Assembly (NCBI RefSeq): GCF_025351285.1
Contig: NZ_JANXWG010000041.1
Span: 1-49,930, forward strand
Length of the DNA: 49,930 bases
Direction: 5' to 3'
From: Novosphingobium sp.
GTDB lineage: Bacteria; Pseudomonadota; Alphaproteobacteria; Sphingomonadales; Sphingomonadaceae
The position numbers and the translations under genes were made by a program. Position 1 is the stretch's first letter, and each line of letters opens with the position of its first letter. The notes under the pieces were generated by a model. The model ran no database searches. It saw only the letters and a list, made by a program, of their open reading frames with translations, and had not been told where the DNA came from. Below are positions 8,485 to 17,758 of the stretch, piece by piece.

Positions 8485-8997
8485 CTAAATTTTTTCAGAC
8501 AGCCGGATCGCCACGCGGCACCCCAAGCGGATTGCACCCGACAGGAGTCCGTAGGCCGGTGCGTTTTCGGCACCGGCGGCGATGGCCGATGCGTGATGCT
8601 CACGTTCGTCGTCGCGGAATTCGGCGATGATGGCGGACAATTCGGGGTCGCTATCACCCAAGTCTTCGAGTTGCTGGCTGTAATGCCGGTCGATCTCGGT
8701 TTCGACCGCGGCGGTGCAGGCCATCGCCGCTTCGGGCCCGAGCAGCGCGGTGGCGGCGCCGAGCGCGAAGCCTGCCGCAGACCACACCGGATGCAGCGCA
8801 GTCGGCCGCACACCGCGCGCGGCCATCAGCGCCACGAAGCGCTTGTGGTGATCGGCCTCTTGCGCCGCCATCGCCGCGATCTCGGCCGCGTGCGGAGCGC
8901 GATCGCCCATGACCGCGAGTTGACCCGCATAAATCCGCGTGGCGCCGAATTCACCGGCCTGGTCGACCCGGATCATCACTTTGCTCGATGACGTCAT
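8485..8997 (-). CDS. coq7: Demethoxyubiquinone hydroxylase, COQ7 type
   Basis: A 170-residue di-iron hydroxylase that adds the C6 hydroxyl in ubiquinone synthesis, the alternative to UbiF. The carboxylate/His ligands are seen in order: E16 (DQAGEFGATRIY), E47-x-x-H50 (EADHH), a Glu at about 99-101 (VETEIDRHY), and E131-x-x-H134 (DDEREHH). The length fits bacterial COQ7. The ATG at 8995-8997 overlaps the dsbB stop by four bases (ATGA), so the two are coupled; the longer upstream frame is a dsbB shadow. It is the last gene of the long minus-strand run. Two redox-envelope genes thus sit together: DsbB passes electrons to ubiquinone. Confidence 0.9.
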   Translation of the reverse strand: MTSSSKVMIRVDQAGEFGATRIYAGQLAVMGDRAPHAAEIAAMAAQEADHHKRFVALMAARGVRPTALHPVWSAAGFALGAATALLGPEAAMACTAAVETEIDRHYSQQLEDLGDSDPELSAIIAEFRDDEREHHASAIAAGAENAPAYGLLSGAIRLGCRVAIRLSEKI

Positions 8998-9482
8998 GCT
9001 GCCGAACTCCGCGATCCGCGCACCAGCAAGCCGTACACCGCCAGCGCTCCCAGGGACGAGACCAGGAAGTTGTACCCGGCAAGGCTCACCCCGACCAAAG
9101 TCCAGGCGGCAGTATCGCACCGCACCAGCGGCGCATTCATGATCGCCGACAACGCATCGCCTTCGATCCGCGTGGTCGAGCACGCGGTCGGCCCGGTCCA
9201 CCAATGATATTCGACCCCGGCATGGAGCAAGCCTATGCCCGCGCTCACGCCGATCGCTAATCCCGCCAACGCAATCAGCGTCGTACCGGCGGACGACTTG
9301 CGCAACGACCAGCCGGCAAGCGCGAAGCCGATCGCGGCAAAATGGCCATAACGCTGCCACCAGCACATTTCGCACGGGGGCAATCCGAAACCGTACTGCG
9401 CGATATAGACGCAGGCGATCAGCACCAGCGGCAGCGCCAGCGCGATCACGAAAGCGGCGTGCCGGGAATGTGCGGCGGTCAT
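8994..9482 (-). CDS. dsbB: Disulfide bond formation protein B
   Basis: A 162-residue membrane protein with four predicted helices that reoxidises DsbA and hands electrons to quinone. The essential pairs are visible: C37-E-M-C40 (PPCEMCWWQRYGH) at the end of the first periplasmic loop, and C101 and C122 in the second loop (TACSTTRIEG; LVRCDTAAWT). The sequence WWQRYGH after the first pair is diagnostic. I choose the ATG at 9480-9482, 16 bases after the ctpA stop; a TTG at 9518 would overlap ctpA. The stop overlaps coq7. Confidence 0.88.
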   Translation of the reverse strand: MTAAHSRHAAFVIALALPLVLIACVYIAQYGFGLPPCEMCWWQRYGHFAAIGFALAGWSLRKSSAGTTLIALAGLAIGVSAGIGLLHAGVEYHWWTGPTACSTTRIEGDALSAIMNAPLVRCDTAAWTLVGVSLAGYNFLVSSLGALAVYGLLVRGSRSSAA

Positions 9483-9498
9483 GCCGGGCGCCCGGTTG

Positions 9499-10875
9499 TC
9501 AGCGACTGTTAGCGGCAAAGCGGGCTCCGGTATGCTCGATCGTCTGCACCGCGTAGTATAGCTGGAAGTCGGTGATGCCTTTGGCCTTGAGCTGTTCGGG
9601 GGTCAGCTTGAAGCGCGGATCATCGGTCTTGTCCTTTTCCAAGTCCTTGTCCTCGAGCTTGGCCTCGTTGATCAGGTGCCCGCGCAAATCGCTCTCGCGG
9701 AACGAACGCAACTGACGTGCGCGGCGATCGGCGTCGGAAATCTGCGGCACCGCCACGTCGGGATCGATGCCGCCTTCCTGCACCGAACGGCCCGATGGCG
9801 TGAAATAGCGCGCCGTCGTGAGCTTGAGCGCGGTGTCCTTGGACAGCGGGATCAGCGTCTGCACGCTGCCCTTGCCGAAGCTGCGCTGGCCCATGATCAG
9901 CGCGCGGTGCTGGTCCTGCAGCGCGCCCGCGACAATTTCGGAGGCCGAGGCCGAGCCTTCATCGATCAACACGATCACCGGCAGGCCCTTGGCCATGTCG
10001 CCCGGTGTGGCGTTGTAGGTTTCGGTATCGCGCGCCGAACGGCCGCGCTGCGAGACGATCACGCCCTTGTCGAGGAACAGGTCGGACAGCGCCACCGCCT
10101 CATCGAGCAACCCGCCGGGGTTCTCGCGCAAGTCGAGGATCAGCCCGGTAGGGTGGCCGCCGGTCTTGGTGCGGATTTCGCCCCAGGCCTTGGCGACATC
10201 GGCGGCGATGTTCTCGCTGAAGCTCGAGACCGAGATCACGCCGACATTGTTGTCCTTGATCTGCCATTCGACCGGCTTGAGATCGATAATTTGCCGGGTC
10301 AGCGTCACATCGAACGGTTCTTCGCGGCCCTGGCGGAAAATGGTGATGCGGATCTGCGATCCTGGTGCGCCGCGCATCGAATCGACCGCTTCGTCAAGCG
10401 AGCCGCCGAAAATTAGCTTGCCGTCGAGATGCGTGATGAAATCGCCCGCCTTGAGCCCCGCCTTCTCCGCCGGTCCGCCCTTGATCGGCGCGATAACCTT
10501 GACCGCGCCATCATCGAGCGTGACCGACAGGCCCAGCCCGCCGTACGAGCCTTCGGTCTGGGTCTTGAGGTTGTTGAATTCGCGCACATCGAGGTACGAT
10601 GAATGCGGATCGAGCGAGGCCAGCATCCCGTCGATCGCGCCCTTGACCAGCTTGTCGTCATCGATCGGTTCGACATAGTCGGACTTGATCCGCTGATAGA
10701 CCGCGAGCAGCTTGCCAAATTGCGGGCCCGAACGCGCGTCGACTGCGGCCAGGCCGGCGGTGGCGGCCGGGATCAGCGCAACCGCGCTGACGAGCGCAGC
10801 CGCGCGAAACAGCGTAGCGAAGGATGTCTTGAAGTTTGACTGGCTCACGGGCTTGACCTTCTTTGCCGGTCGCAT
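9499..10875 (-). CDS. ctpA: C-terminal processing peptidase (S41), CtpA/Prc type
   Basis: A 458-residue serine protease of the carboxyl-terminal processing family. In order: an N-terminal signal or anchor (about residues 18-45, LFRAAALVSAVALIPAATAG), a PDZ domain at about 105-190 (GGLGLSVTL, KAGLKAGDFITHLDGKLI), and the catalytic core with GLILDLRENPGG, the nucleophile region EGSASASEI (about 307-313) and the general-base Lys335 in GKGSVQT. It should act in the periplasm on C-termini of envelope proteins or peptidoglycan hydrolases. Its position directly after an EnvC-like gene suits cell-wall control. I take the ATG at 10873-10875; a TTG at 10896 is possible. Confidence 0.92.
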   Translation of the reverse strand: MRPAKKVKPVSQSNFKTSFATLFRAAALVSAVALIPAATAGLAAVDARSGPQFGKLLAVYQRIKSDYVEPIDDDKLVKGAIDGMLASLDPHSSYLDVREFNNLKTQTEGSYGGLGLSVTLDDGAVKVIAPIKGGPAEKAGLKAGDFITHLDGKLIFGGSLDEAVDSMRGAPGSQIRITIFRQGREEPFDVTLTRQIIDLKPVEWQIKDNNVGVISVSSFSENIAADVAKAWGEIRTKTGGHPTGLILDLRENPGGLLDEAVALSDLFLDKGVIVSQRGRSARDTETYNATPGDMAKGLPVIVLIDEGSASASEIVAGALQDQHRALIMGQRSFGKGSVQTLIPLSKDTALKLTTARYFTPSGRSVQEGGIDPDVAVPQISDADRRARQLRSFRESDLRGHLINEAKLEDKDLEKDKTDDPRFKLTPEQLKAKGITDFQLYYAVQTIEHTGARFAANSR

Positions 10876-10955
10876 CGCGCGGACCGGCCAGCACAATCTA
10901 GTGCGCCGCGCGCCTTAACGCCAGATGCATGAACGGGCCAGGCAAACGCTTTGAA

Positions 10956-12185
10956 TCAGCGCAGCAGCCCCAGCGGGTTCACCGGTACGCCATCCTTGCG
11001 CAATTCCACGCTGATCGCAGAGCGGCCCGAAGCTGCCAGCCCGATCGGAGCACCTTGCCGCAGCTCATCGCCGACCGAACTGTCGATCCGCGCCAGCCCG
11101 GTGATCAGCGTGGCCCATCCACCTGGATGCTCGATGATCATGATCCGGCCATAGCCGCGATAGGGGCCGGCAAAGGCCACGCGCCCGCCCGCCGGCGCAA
11201 TCACCAACGCGCCGGGTTGGGGCAGCAGCATGATTCCGCGCGAAGAGCCGCTGTCGCCGTGCGAACCGAAACCCGAACCCAGCCGTCCGGCCACAGGGAG
11301 TATCCAGTCGAGCCCCTTATTCGCGTCCATGATCGGAGCAGGCTCCACTTGCGCCGCGGCCATGCCTGCACGCGCCTGCGGATTGGCGGGGCGCATGATC
11401 GGACCAGGCAACGCCGACAGTTCGTCACGAAGCGCATTTTCACTGTCGAGTTGGGCCATCAGCCCGCCCAGATCACGCGTCTGTTCGGCCAGCGCCAGCG
11501 CCCGGTCGGTTTCGCGCACCGCGTTGCTTTGCGCTTGCTGCGACGCCAGTCGCTGCCGGCCCTGGAGTTCGGCCAGGGTTCGTTGCCGTTCGGCCAGCAC
11601 GCCGGTACTGGCCCGCAAGCTTTCGATCGTGGCCGATTGCTGCTGCCGCAGTGCACGCGCCTTGTCGATCTCCCCGCGCAAGCCTTCGGTGCGGCGCTGG
11701 ACTTCGGGTGCCATCGTGGTCAGCACCGCGCGCAAATAGACCGTGTCGCGCAACGAGCCCGGCCGCAGCAGGCCGAAGATCGGCGGCCGCCGCGCGATCA
11801 GTTCCAAAGCGGCGGTCAGCCGCACAAGCGGTGCCTGGCGCGTTGCCATTGTAAGCCGCAAGTTCGTCTGCCGCTGATCGAGCAGCGCCAGTTTCGCGCG
11901 ATAAATCGCGGCTTGCGCCTGCGATTCCTGGATTCGCGCAGCCACTGCCGCTGCCTGCCGTTCGGTGCGTTCAGCCGCTGCGGTGGCAGCATTGGCCTGG
12001 GCTTCGAGAGCTTCGCCCCGGTTGCGGGCGGTGTCGAGTTGCGCCTGTGCCTCGTCGAGCGCCGCAGCCGCTTCCTGGCTCGACGCGAATGGCACGGCGT
12101 TTTCAGCCGATGCGCGCCAACCAGCAAGGCTGGCCGCCATTGCGACGCCAAGCGCAAAGGTCAGGATAATTTTATAACGTGTCAC
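10956..12185 (-). CDS. EnvC-like murein hydrolase activator (coiled coil + LytM/M23)
   Basis: A 409-residue exported protein: a signal peptide (about 1-30, YKIILTFALGVAMAASLAGW), a long Ala/Gln/Glu/Arg-rich coiled coil (about 35-245), and a C-terminal LytM domain (about 285-405). EnvC-type LytM domains activate amidases and often have degenerate zinc ligands. Here the domain reads GSGFGSHGDSGSSRGIMLLP where an active enzyme has an H...D motif, and ends IGLAASGRSAISVELRKDG where an active enzyme has HxH (compare HLHFEV at 17640-17655). The ligands therefore seem lost, so I infer an activator rather than an enzyme. The start is the GTG at 12183-12185, eight bases after the rlmH stop; an earlier GTG at 12245 would overlap rlmH. 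Confidence 0.85.
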   Translation of the reverse strand: MTRYKIILTFALGVAMAASLAGWRASAENAVPFASSQEAAAALDEAQAQLDTARNRGEALEAQANAATAAAERTERQAAAVAARIQESQAQAAIYRAKLALLDQRQTNLRLTMATRQAPLVRLTAALELIARRPPIFGLLRPGSLRDTVYLRAVLTTMAPEVQRRTEGLRGEIDKARALRQQQSATIESLRASTGVLAERQRTLAELQGRQRLASQQAQSNAVRETDRALALAEQTRDLGGLMAQLDSENALRDELSALPGPIMRPANPQARAGMAAAQVEPAPIMDANKGLDWILPVAGRLGSGFGSHGDSGSSRGIMLLPQPGALVIAPAGGRVAFAGPYRGYGRIMIIEHPGGWATLITGLARIDSSVGDELRQGAPIGLAASGRSAISVELRKDGVPVNPLGLLR

Positions 12186-12193
12186 GCGCCGGC

Positions 12194-12631
12194 TTATCCC
12201 GCGCGGTGATAGGGATGGCCAGCGAGAATGCTGGTTGCGCGCCACAATTGCTCGGCCAGCATCGCGCGCGCCAGCATGTGCGGCCAGGTCGCAGTACCGA
12301 ACGCAAACAGCAGATCGGCCTCTGCGCGCGCGGCCTCTCCGTGTCCGTCGGCTGCGCCGATCACGAACCGCGCCTCGCGCACGCCCTCATCGCGCCAGCG
12401 GCCGAGCAGGGCGGCGAATTGCTCCGAATCGAGCTGCTTGCCGCGTTCATCGAGCAGCACGGTACGCGCGGGCGACAAGGCGGCCGGCGCCGTACCCCCG
12501 CGATCGGGCAATTCGGTTAGCCGAAACGGCCATGCTCCGCCGCTGATCCGCTTGGTGTAGCGATCAACCAGTTCAGCCTCGGGCGACCGCCCGATCCGGC
12601 CGTGAGCAACGATATGCAGCAGCAGCGCCAT
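12194..12631 (-). CDS. rlmH: 23S rRNA pseudouridine-1915 N3-methyltransferase
   Basis: A 145-residue SPOUT methyltransferase (E. coli 155) that methylates pseudouridine 1915 in helix 69 of 23S rRNA using S-adenosylmethionine. The family end is clear: FVIGAADGHGEAARAEADLL, then WPHMLARAMLAEQLWRATSI and the terminal GHPYHRAG, which forms the knot. The start is the ATG at 12629-12631 (MALLLHIVAHGRIG); the open frame before it is non-homologous. It follows rsfS by 19 bases, the standard pairing. Confidence 0.92.
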   Translation of the reverse strand: MALLLHIVAHGRIGRSPEAELVDRYTKRISGGAWPFRLTELPDRGGTAPAALSPARTVLLDERGKQLDSEQFAALLGRWRDEGVREARFVIGAADGHGEAARAEADLLFAFGTATWPHMLARAMLAEQLWRATSILAGHPYHRAG

Positions 12632-12650
12632 GATGGGAGCCGCGCGAAAA

Positions 12651-13112
12651 TCAGCTTGCGACGCTGCTTCCGCCATCGCCGAACGCCCACATCCGTTCCA
12701 GGTTGTAGAAGCTGCGCACTTCGGGACGGAACACGTGGACGACAATGTCGCCCGCGTCGATCAGCACCCAGTCGGCCGCGGGCAAGCCTTCGATCCGGCT
12801 GTTGCCGAAGCCGCCGTGCTTGATGCGTTCGGCCAGTTTCTGCGCGATCGCAGCCACTTGCCGGGTCGACCGGCCCGAGGCGATCACCATGTAATCGGCT
12901 ACCGCGCTCTTGCCTTCGAGCGGAATAGCGATGACCTCTTGCGCCTGGTCCTCGTCGAGCGAACGCATCACGATGTCGTAAAGCGGCTCGCGCCCTTTTG
13001 CATCGGCCACGAATTCGCGCTGCGCTGCATGGCGGGTAGGCTCAAGGCCGGGGGCAACTGTGCCTGAAGAGACTGGGCCGGACGGGCCGGACAGCGGTTG
13101 CATGGGGGTCAT
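12651..13112 (-). CDS. rsfS: Ribosomal silencing factor RsfS
   Basis: A 153-residue protein whose last 105 residues are the RsfS/Iojap domain (LYDIVMRSLDEDQAQEVIAI, YMVIASGRSTRQVAAIAQKL, GDIVVHVFRPEVRSFYNLER). RsfS binds uL14 on the 50S subunit and blocks subunit joining in starvation. The first 45 residues are a Pro/Gly/Ser-rich tail (MTPMQPLSGPSGPVSSG) that looks unstructured. The start is uncertain: ATG at 13112, or ATG at 13103 three codons later. It stands between nadD and rlmH as in many bacteria. Confidence 0.9.
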   Translation of the reverse strand: MTPMQPLSGPSGPVSSGTVAPGLEPTRHAAQREFVADAKGREPLYDIVMRSLDEDQAQEVIAIPLEGKSAVADYMVIASGRSTRQVAAIAQKLAERIKHGGFGNSRIEGLPAADWVLIDAGDIVVHVFRPEVRSFYNLERMWAFGDGGSSVAS

Positions 13113-13206
13113 GTGGGTTGTTTCTGTTCCTTGTGCCGAGGGAAATGGGGGTTCGACGCCCAATCGGCAAGCTGATCGCCTTCGAGGCGCCGGAGAGCGA
13201 AAACGC

Positions 13207-13902
13207 TCAGCGACCTGATTCCCCGGTGGGCGATTGGAGAGGGCGGTGTGAGATAAGATGATGAGTTAGGGGATCACGCTGCGTGGCTGCGGCAAATTGC
13301 GTGTACCACTGCGGATCGGCGGCGCGGAGCGTGGTGGCCGAACGCGGATCGGGATCGAAACGCAGGATAACCAGCGCAGGTGCGCTCCAGCTCGCCGAAT
13401 GACCGCCCATACGGGTGATAAACCGGCCAGGTCGCTGGCGAAAGCGGCGTAGCCAGGCCATGGCGGGGCTCGCCAAGGCACCATCATCATAGCCCGGACG
13501 CGCGATAACTGCAATCGGCATGGTGTGCGCGATCGTTCGCCACGATTTCCAGCGATGGAATTGCGCCAGATTGTCCGTCCCCATCAGCCACACGAAGCGC
13601 AATTTGGGGTAGCGGCGCACCAGCGCTCGCAAGGTATCGACGGTGTAGCGCGTGCCCAGTTGCGTTTCGATCGTGGTGGGGCGAATCGGCGCGCGGCGGG
13701 CTTGACGGCGCGCCGAGGCGAGCCGCGCGGGCAGCGGCGCCATCCCTGCGGCCGGCTTGAGCACGTTGCCCGGCGACACCAGCCACCACACCTCGTCCAG
13801 CCCGAGCGCATCGCGCGCGAACAGGCTGATCCGCCGATGCCCGCCATGCGCCGGGTTGAAGCTGCCACCCAGCAGGCCGACCGTGCGACCCGCTCGGTTC
13901 AT
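13207..13902 (-). CDS. nadD: Nicotinate-nucleotide adenylyltransferase
   Basis: A 231-residue nucleotidyltransferase that makes deamido-NAD from nicotinate mononucleotide and ATP. The fold's marks are GLLGGSFNPAHGGH, with the H19-x-G-H22 ATP-binding motif, RYTVDTLRALVRRYP, FVWLMGTDNLAQFHRWKSW, and SATTLRAADP, which stands where the usual ISSTxIR motif is found. The ATG overlaps the stop of the aldo/keto reductase by four bases (ATGA). It is followed by rsfS after 94 bases. Confidence 0.92.
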   Translation of the reverse strand: MNRAGRTVGLLGGSFNPAHGGHRRISLFARDALGLDEVWWLVSPGNVLKPAAGMAPLPARLASARRQARRAPIRPTTIETQLGTRYTVDTLRALVRRYPKLRFVWLMGTDNLAQFHRWKSWRTIAHTMPIAVIARPGYDDGALASPAMAWLRRFRQRPGRFITRMGGHSASWSAPALVILRFDPDPRSATTLRAADPQWYTQFAAATQRDPLTHHLISHRPLQSPTGESGR

Positions 13903-14954
13903 TCAGCAACGCGACGCGGCGCGGCGGCGCTGCCGCGATATCCGCTCTGCATGCCCAGCATCCAGCCGGGATATTCGCGTGGCAAGGCGCTTAGCCCTTC
14001 AAGCTGCGCCATGTCGTCGGCCGACAGAGTTACGTCGCAGGCGCCGATGTTGTCGGCCAACTGGTCCGCGCGCTTGGCCCCGACGATCACCGTCGACACC
14101 GTCGGCTGGTACAGCAGCCACGCCAGCGCGACTTGCGCGACGGTGCAGCCTTTCGCCTTGGCCATTACATCCATCGCATCGATCAGGTTGTAAGCGCGAT
14201 TCGCATCGACCGGCGGGAAATCGAACACCGCGCGGCGCCCTTCTCCCTCGTTCTTGCCCTCGTCGCTCCGCCGGTACTTGCCCGAGAGCAGACCGCCCGC
14301 CAGCGGGCTCCATACCATCAACCCCACGCCTTCGCTGACCAGCATCGGCACGATCTCGCGCTCGAGATCGCGTCCTACCAGCGTATAATAGGCCTGCAAG
14401 GACGCAAATTTCTCCAGTCCCAGCCGCTCCGAAATGCCCAGCGCCTTGACGATCTGCCACGCAGCCCAGTTCGAAACGCCGATGTAGCGCGCGCGTCCGC
14501 TGCGCACGATATCGTCGAGCGTACGCAGGGCTTCCTCGATCGGCGTCAGCGGGTCCCAGCCGTGGATCTGGTAAAGATCGACGTGATCGAGCCCCAACCG
14601 CGACAGGCTCGCGTCGATCTGCGCCAGCAGATGCTGGCGCGACATGCCGGCATCGTTCGGCCCCTTGCCCATGGGCCCCAGTGCCTTGGTCGCGATCACG
14701 ATCTCGTGCCGGGCCAGGCCGAGATCCTTCAGCGCCTGCCCGACGAACTGCTCGGACCGGCCCTCCGAATAGATATTGGCGGTGTCGATGAAGTTGATCC
14801 CGGCATCGACGGCCTGCTTGACCAGCGCGGTCGAGGCAGCCTGATCGAGCCCGGCCACCGCGCTGAAGCGGCCGCCATTATCGCCGAAGGTCATCGAGCC
14901 CAGGCACAATTCGGAAACGATCAGGCCGGTCGAGCCAAGACGGTTTGTGCGCAT
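13899..14954 (-). CDS. Aldo/keto reductase
   Basis: A 351-residue NADPH-type aldo/keto reductase with a TIM-barrel fold. The catalytic tetrad is visible: D57 and Y62 (INFIDTANIYSEG), K90 (VIATKALGP) and H131 (DLYQIHGWDP). Cofactor-phosphate contacts are suggested by PTVSTVIVGAKRADQLADNI near the end. The substrate cannot be told from sequence. A strong ribosome site (AGGAGT, seven bases upstream) supports the ATG at 14954. It lies between proA (60-base gap) and nadD (overlap), so it probably shares their transcript, although its role there is not obvious. Confidence 0.88.
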   Translation of the reverse strand: MRTNRLGSTGLIVSELCLGSMTFGDNGGRFSAVAGLDQAASTALVKQAVDAGINFIDTANIYSEGRSEQFVGQALKDLGLARHEIVIATKALGPMGKGPNDAGMSRQHLLAQIDASLSRLGLDHVDLYQIHGWDPLTPIEEALRTLDDIVRSGRARYIGVSNWAAWQIVKALGISERLGLEKFASLQAYYTLVGRDLEREIVPMLVSEGVGLMVWSPLAGGLLSGKYRRSDEGKNEGEGRRAVFDFPPVDANRAYNLIDAMDVMAKAKGCTVAQVALAWLLYQPTVSTVIVGAKRADQLADNIGACDVTLSADDMAQLEGLSALPREYPGWMLGMQSGYRGSAAAPRRVAE

Positions 14955-15014
14955 CGGGATACTCCTGGGAAGGAAAGGATGTTCAGCGCGTGGGCGCCGC
15001 AGGGTTATAACCGC

Positions 15015-16307
15015 TCAGGGCCGGATCGTTCCTTGGCCTCGCACCAACCACTTGTACGTGGTCAGCCCTTCAAGCGCCACCGGCCCGCGCGCGTGGAGCC
15101 GGCCGGTGGCAATGCCGATCTCGGCGCCCAATCCGAATTCGCCGCCATCGGCGAACTGGCTGGATGCGTTGTGCATCACGATCGCACTGTCGACTTCGGC
15201 AAGGAAGCGCTCGGCCGCTTCGCCGTTTTCGGTCACGATCGCGTCGGTGTGATGCGATCCGTGGCGCGCGATGTGGTCCATTGCGGCATCGAGCCCGTCG
15301 ACCACCGCCACCGACAGGATCGCATCAAGATATTCGCAATCCCAGTCAGCGGACACGGCGGGCAGGATGCGCGAATCGATCGCGCAGGCGCGCCCGTCAC
15401 CGCGCAATTCGCACCCGGCGGCGAGCAGGGGTTCGAGCAGCGCGTGCGGCGCAGGGAAAGCCGAATCGATCAACAACGTTTCCATCGATCCGCACACGCC
15501 CGTCCGGCGCATCTTGGCGTTGAGCGCGATCGCCGCCGCCTTGGCGGGATCGGCCGCGCGATGAACGAACGTGTGGTTGATCCCGTCGAGATGCGCCAGC
15601 ACCGGCACGCGCGCATCGGCCTGGACCCGCGCAACCAGGCTCTTGCCGCCGCGCGGGATAATCATGTCGATCAGCCCTGCTGCTGTCAGCATCGCACCCA
15701 CGGCCGCGCGATCCTGCGTGGGGACTAGTTGCACAGCATCGCGTGGCACGCCCGCCTGTTCGAGCCCGGTGACCATGGCTGCATGGATCGCGCGGTTTGA
15801 GTGAACCGCCTCGCTTCCCCCGCGCAACAGCACTGCATTGCCAGCGCGCACGCATAGCGCGGCGGCATCGGCGGTGACGTTGGGGCGGCTTTCGTAAATG
15901 ATTCCGATCAGCCCGATCGGCACGCGCACCCGCGCGAGATCGAGACCGTTGGGCTGCAGGCTGCGATCGATCACCTGCCCGACCGGTTCGGGCAGCACCG
16001 CCACCTGTTCAATCGCCGCAGCAATCGCCTCCAACCGCGCCGGATCGAGCCGCAGCCGATCGAGCATCGCGCCCGACAAGCCATTGGCGGCGGCGGCGGT
16101 CATATCGCGGGCGTTGGCTCCGAGGATTTCGGCCGATGCATTGCGCAGTACACTCGCCGCCGACAGCAGCGCAGTCGCTTTCGCGGCGCCGTCGACACGC
16201 GCAAGCACGCGTTGCGCAGCCCGCCCGGCTTGGGCCAGCACGACAATCTGCTGTTCGATCGATAAGGCGACAACGGGGAGCGGGGCAAGGTCAGATGTGT
16301 TCGACAT
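15015..16307 (-). CDS. proA: Gamma-glutamyl phosphate reductase
   Basis: A 430-residue aldehyde-dehydrogenase-fold enzyme for the second step of proline synthesis, reducing glutamyl 5-phosphate to the semialdehyde with NADPH. Marks: GLIGIIYESRPNVTADAAAL, LRGGSEAVHSNRAI, and the catalytic Cys272 in GVCGSMETLL. The length is normal (E. coli 417). The start is the ATG at 16305-16307. The usual partner proB is not in the window. It is the most upstream gene of the minus-strand run 8485-16307, with a 287-base divergent region to the M23 gene. Confidence 0.94.
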   Translation of the reverse strand: MSNTSDLAPLPVVALSIEQQIVVLAQAGRAAQRVLARVDGAAKATALLSAASVLRNASAEILGANARDMTAAAANGLSGAMLDRLRLDPARLEAIAAAIEQVAVLPEPVGQVIDRSLQPNGLDLARVRVPIGLIGIIYESRPNVTADAAALCVRAGNAVLLRGGSEAVHSNRAIHAAMVTGLEQAGVPRDAVQLVPTQDRAAVGAMLTAAGLIDMIIPRGGKSLVARVQADARVPVLAHLDGINHTFVHRAADPAKAAAIALNAKMRRTGVCGSMETLLIDSAFPAPHALLEPLLAAGCELRGDGRACAIDSRILPAVSADWDCEYLDAILSVAVVDGLDAAMDHIARHGSHHTDAIVTENGEAAERFLAEVDSAIVMHNASSQFADGGEFGLGAEIGIATGRLHARGPVALEGLTTYKWLVRGQGTIRP

Positions 16308-16594
16308 GGCGGCGCTTTAGCAAGATCGCGCACCGAAGTCAGCGCCGACTTCGCGGGAAATCGGACGGGAACGCAGCCGCGAATCGAAGCCATCGAGCAC
16401 CAAGACGGGCACATCTCGTTCCCGAAAGATTTGCTTAACGGCACACCTGCAATCGATTCATCCGGTCCCCGGCACAGTTCGCCTTGACTCCACCCGCCCG
16501 GATTCGCCTGCACCGTTAGCGCCGGGTAAGCGGCGACGTCCGACCGGGCTTACTTGGCCGGGCAGGGGTCAACGCAAAAATCAGGGTCGCCAAT

Positions 16595-17758
16595 TTGGTT
16601 TCGGGATCACAAGACGGGCTGATAGCCCGCGTCAGAAGCTGGTTCCCGGAACGCGAATTCATCATGCGTTCGGGCGGCCAGGTTCGTTTCATCAAGATCA
16701 CCACCCGCGTGCAGTTGATTGCCGCCGGCGCTGCTGCGGCTGCCCTGTTTGTTTGGCTGCTGGCGATGGCCATCGCGCTCGCCACGCAGATTTCCGCCTC
16801 GCGTGACCGCGAATCGCTACTCCGCCGCGAAGCCGAAGTTACCAGCGCCGCAGCTCGTGTGAACCGCTACAAGGGCGATCTGGGCGGCGTGGCCGCCGAT
16901 CTGGCCAAGCGACAGGACTTCATCGAAAACATGGTCAAGAGCCATGTCGGTGATCTCCCCGCAGACCTGCCCAAGGGCACGGTTTCAGACAGCAGCACCG
17001 AAGCCGGCAAAACGGTCAAGAAAATCAGCATGGAATTGCCAGAGGCCGCTGGCCTGGCGCGGCTCGAAGCGCGCCAGCTCGCCTTCACCGAACGCATGAC
17101 CCGCTTTGCCGATGCCCGAGCCACTCGCGCGGAAACGCAGATCCGCCGGGTCGGGCTCAACCCCAACCTGTTGATGGCATCGTACAACCGCGGCGATGCC
17201 GAGGGTGGTCCGCTCCAGTTGTTGACCACAAGCGCCGGTAATTCGATCGACCCGCGCTTTGCTCGGCTGGGTGCCAGCCTCGAACGGATGAGCGGGCTTG
17301 AACACGCGCTGGCCGGCATTCCCAACACGCTACCCGCCAGCCTCGAATTCATTTCGAGCGGGTTCGGCTATCGCAGCGATCCATTCACCGGCGCCGGTGC
17401 ATTCCACGCTGGGCTCGATTTTCGCGGACCGATCGGCGCACCGATCTATGCAGCGGCGGCGGGCACGGTCAGCTACGCCGGGGTCCGTTCGGGCTATGGC
17501 AATTGCGTCGAGATCAGTCACGGAAATGGCCTGCTGACCCGCTACGCGCATATGTCGCGGATCGAATCGCAAGTCGGCCAGGCGGTCAAGCCGGGCGAAG
17601 TGATCGGCCGGATCGGCAACACCGGCCGCTCGACCGGACCACATCTTCATTTCGAAGTCCGAATCAACGACCAACCGGTCAATCCCCGGCCGTTCCTGGA
17701 GGCGAATACGCATGTTTTCCAAGAAGCCGGCACCGGCTCGCACGACGGGCGCGGGTAA
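16595..17758 (+). CDS. Membrane-anchored M23 (LytM) peptidase, partner of bactofilin
   Basis: A 387-residue peptidoglycan endopeptidase. A cytoplasmic tail (about 1-35, with RVRSWFPEREFIMRSGGQVR) leads to one membrane helix (about 45-68), a coiled-coil stalk (about 70-230) and a LytM domain (about 265-380). All zinc ligands are present: H and D in FHAGLDF, and HLHFEV. It should cut peptide cross-links in the periplasm. The start is TTG at 16595; the nearest ATG (16664) would remove tail residues that I regard as family-conserved, so the upstream start is preferred but not proven. The last 47 bases overlap the bactofilin gene, a pairing known to link bactofilin scaffolds to wall hydrolysis. 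Confidence 0.87.
   Translation: MVSGSQDGLIARVRSWFPEREFIMRSGGQVRFIKITTRVQLIAAGAAAAALFVWLLAMAIALATQISASRDRESLLRREAEVTSAAARVNRYKGDLGGVAADLAKRQDFIENMVKSHVGDLPADLPKGTVSDSSTEAGKTVKKISMELPEAAGLARLEARQLAFTERMTRFADARATRAETQIRRVGLNPNLLMASYNRGDAEGGPLQLLTTSAGNSIDPRFARLGASLERMSGLEHALAGIPNTLPASLEFISSGFGYRSDPFTGAGAFHAGLDFRGPIGAPIYAAAAGTVSYAGVRSGYGNCVEISHGNGLLTRYAHMSRIESQVGQAVKPGEVIGRIGNTGRSTGPHLHFEVRINDQPVNPRPFLEANTHVFQEAGTGSHDGRG

Noticed and set aside
10929..12209. A 426-residue plus-strand frame opposite the EnvC-like gene
   Set aside because: Shadow frame of low complexity; the minus-strand gene has signal peptide, coiled coil and LytM domain.
14133..15728. A 531-residue plus-strand frame opposite the aldo/keto reductase and proA
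   Set aside because: It crosses two recognised genes and their intergenic gap, with no ribosome site or recognisable motif.
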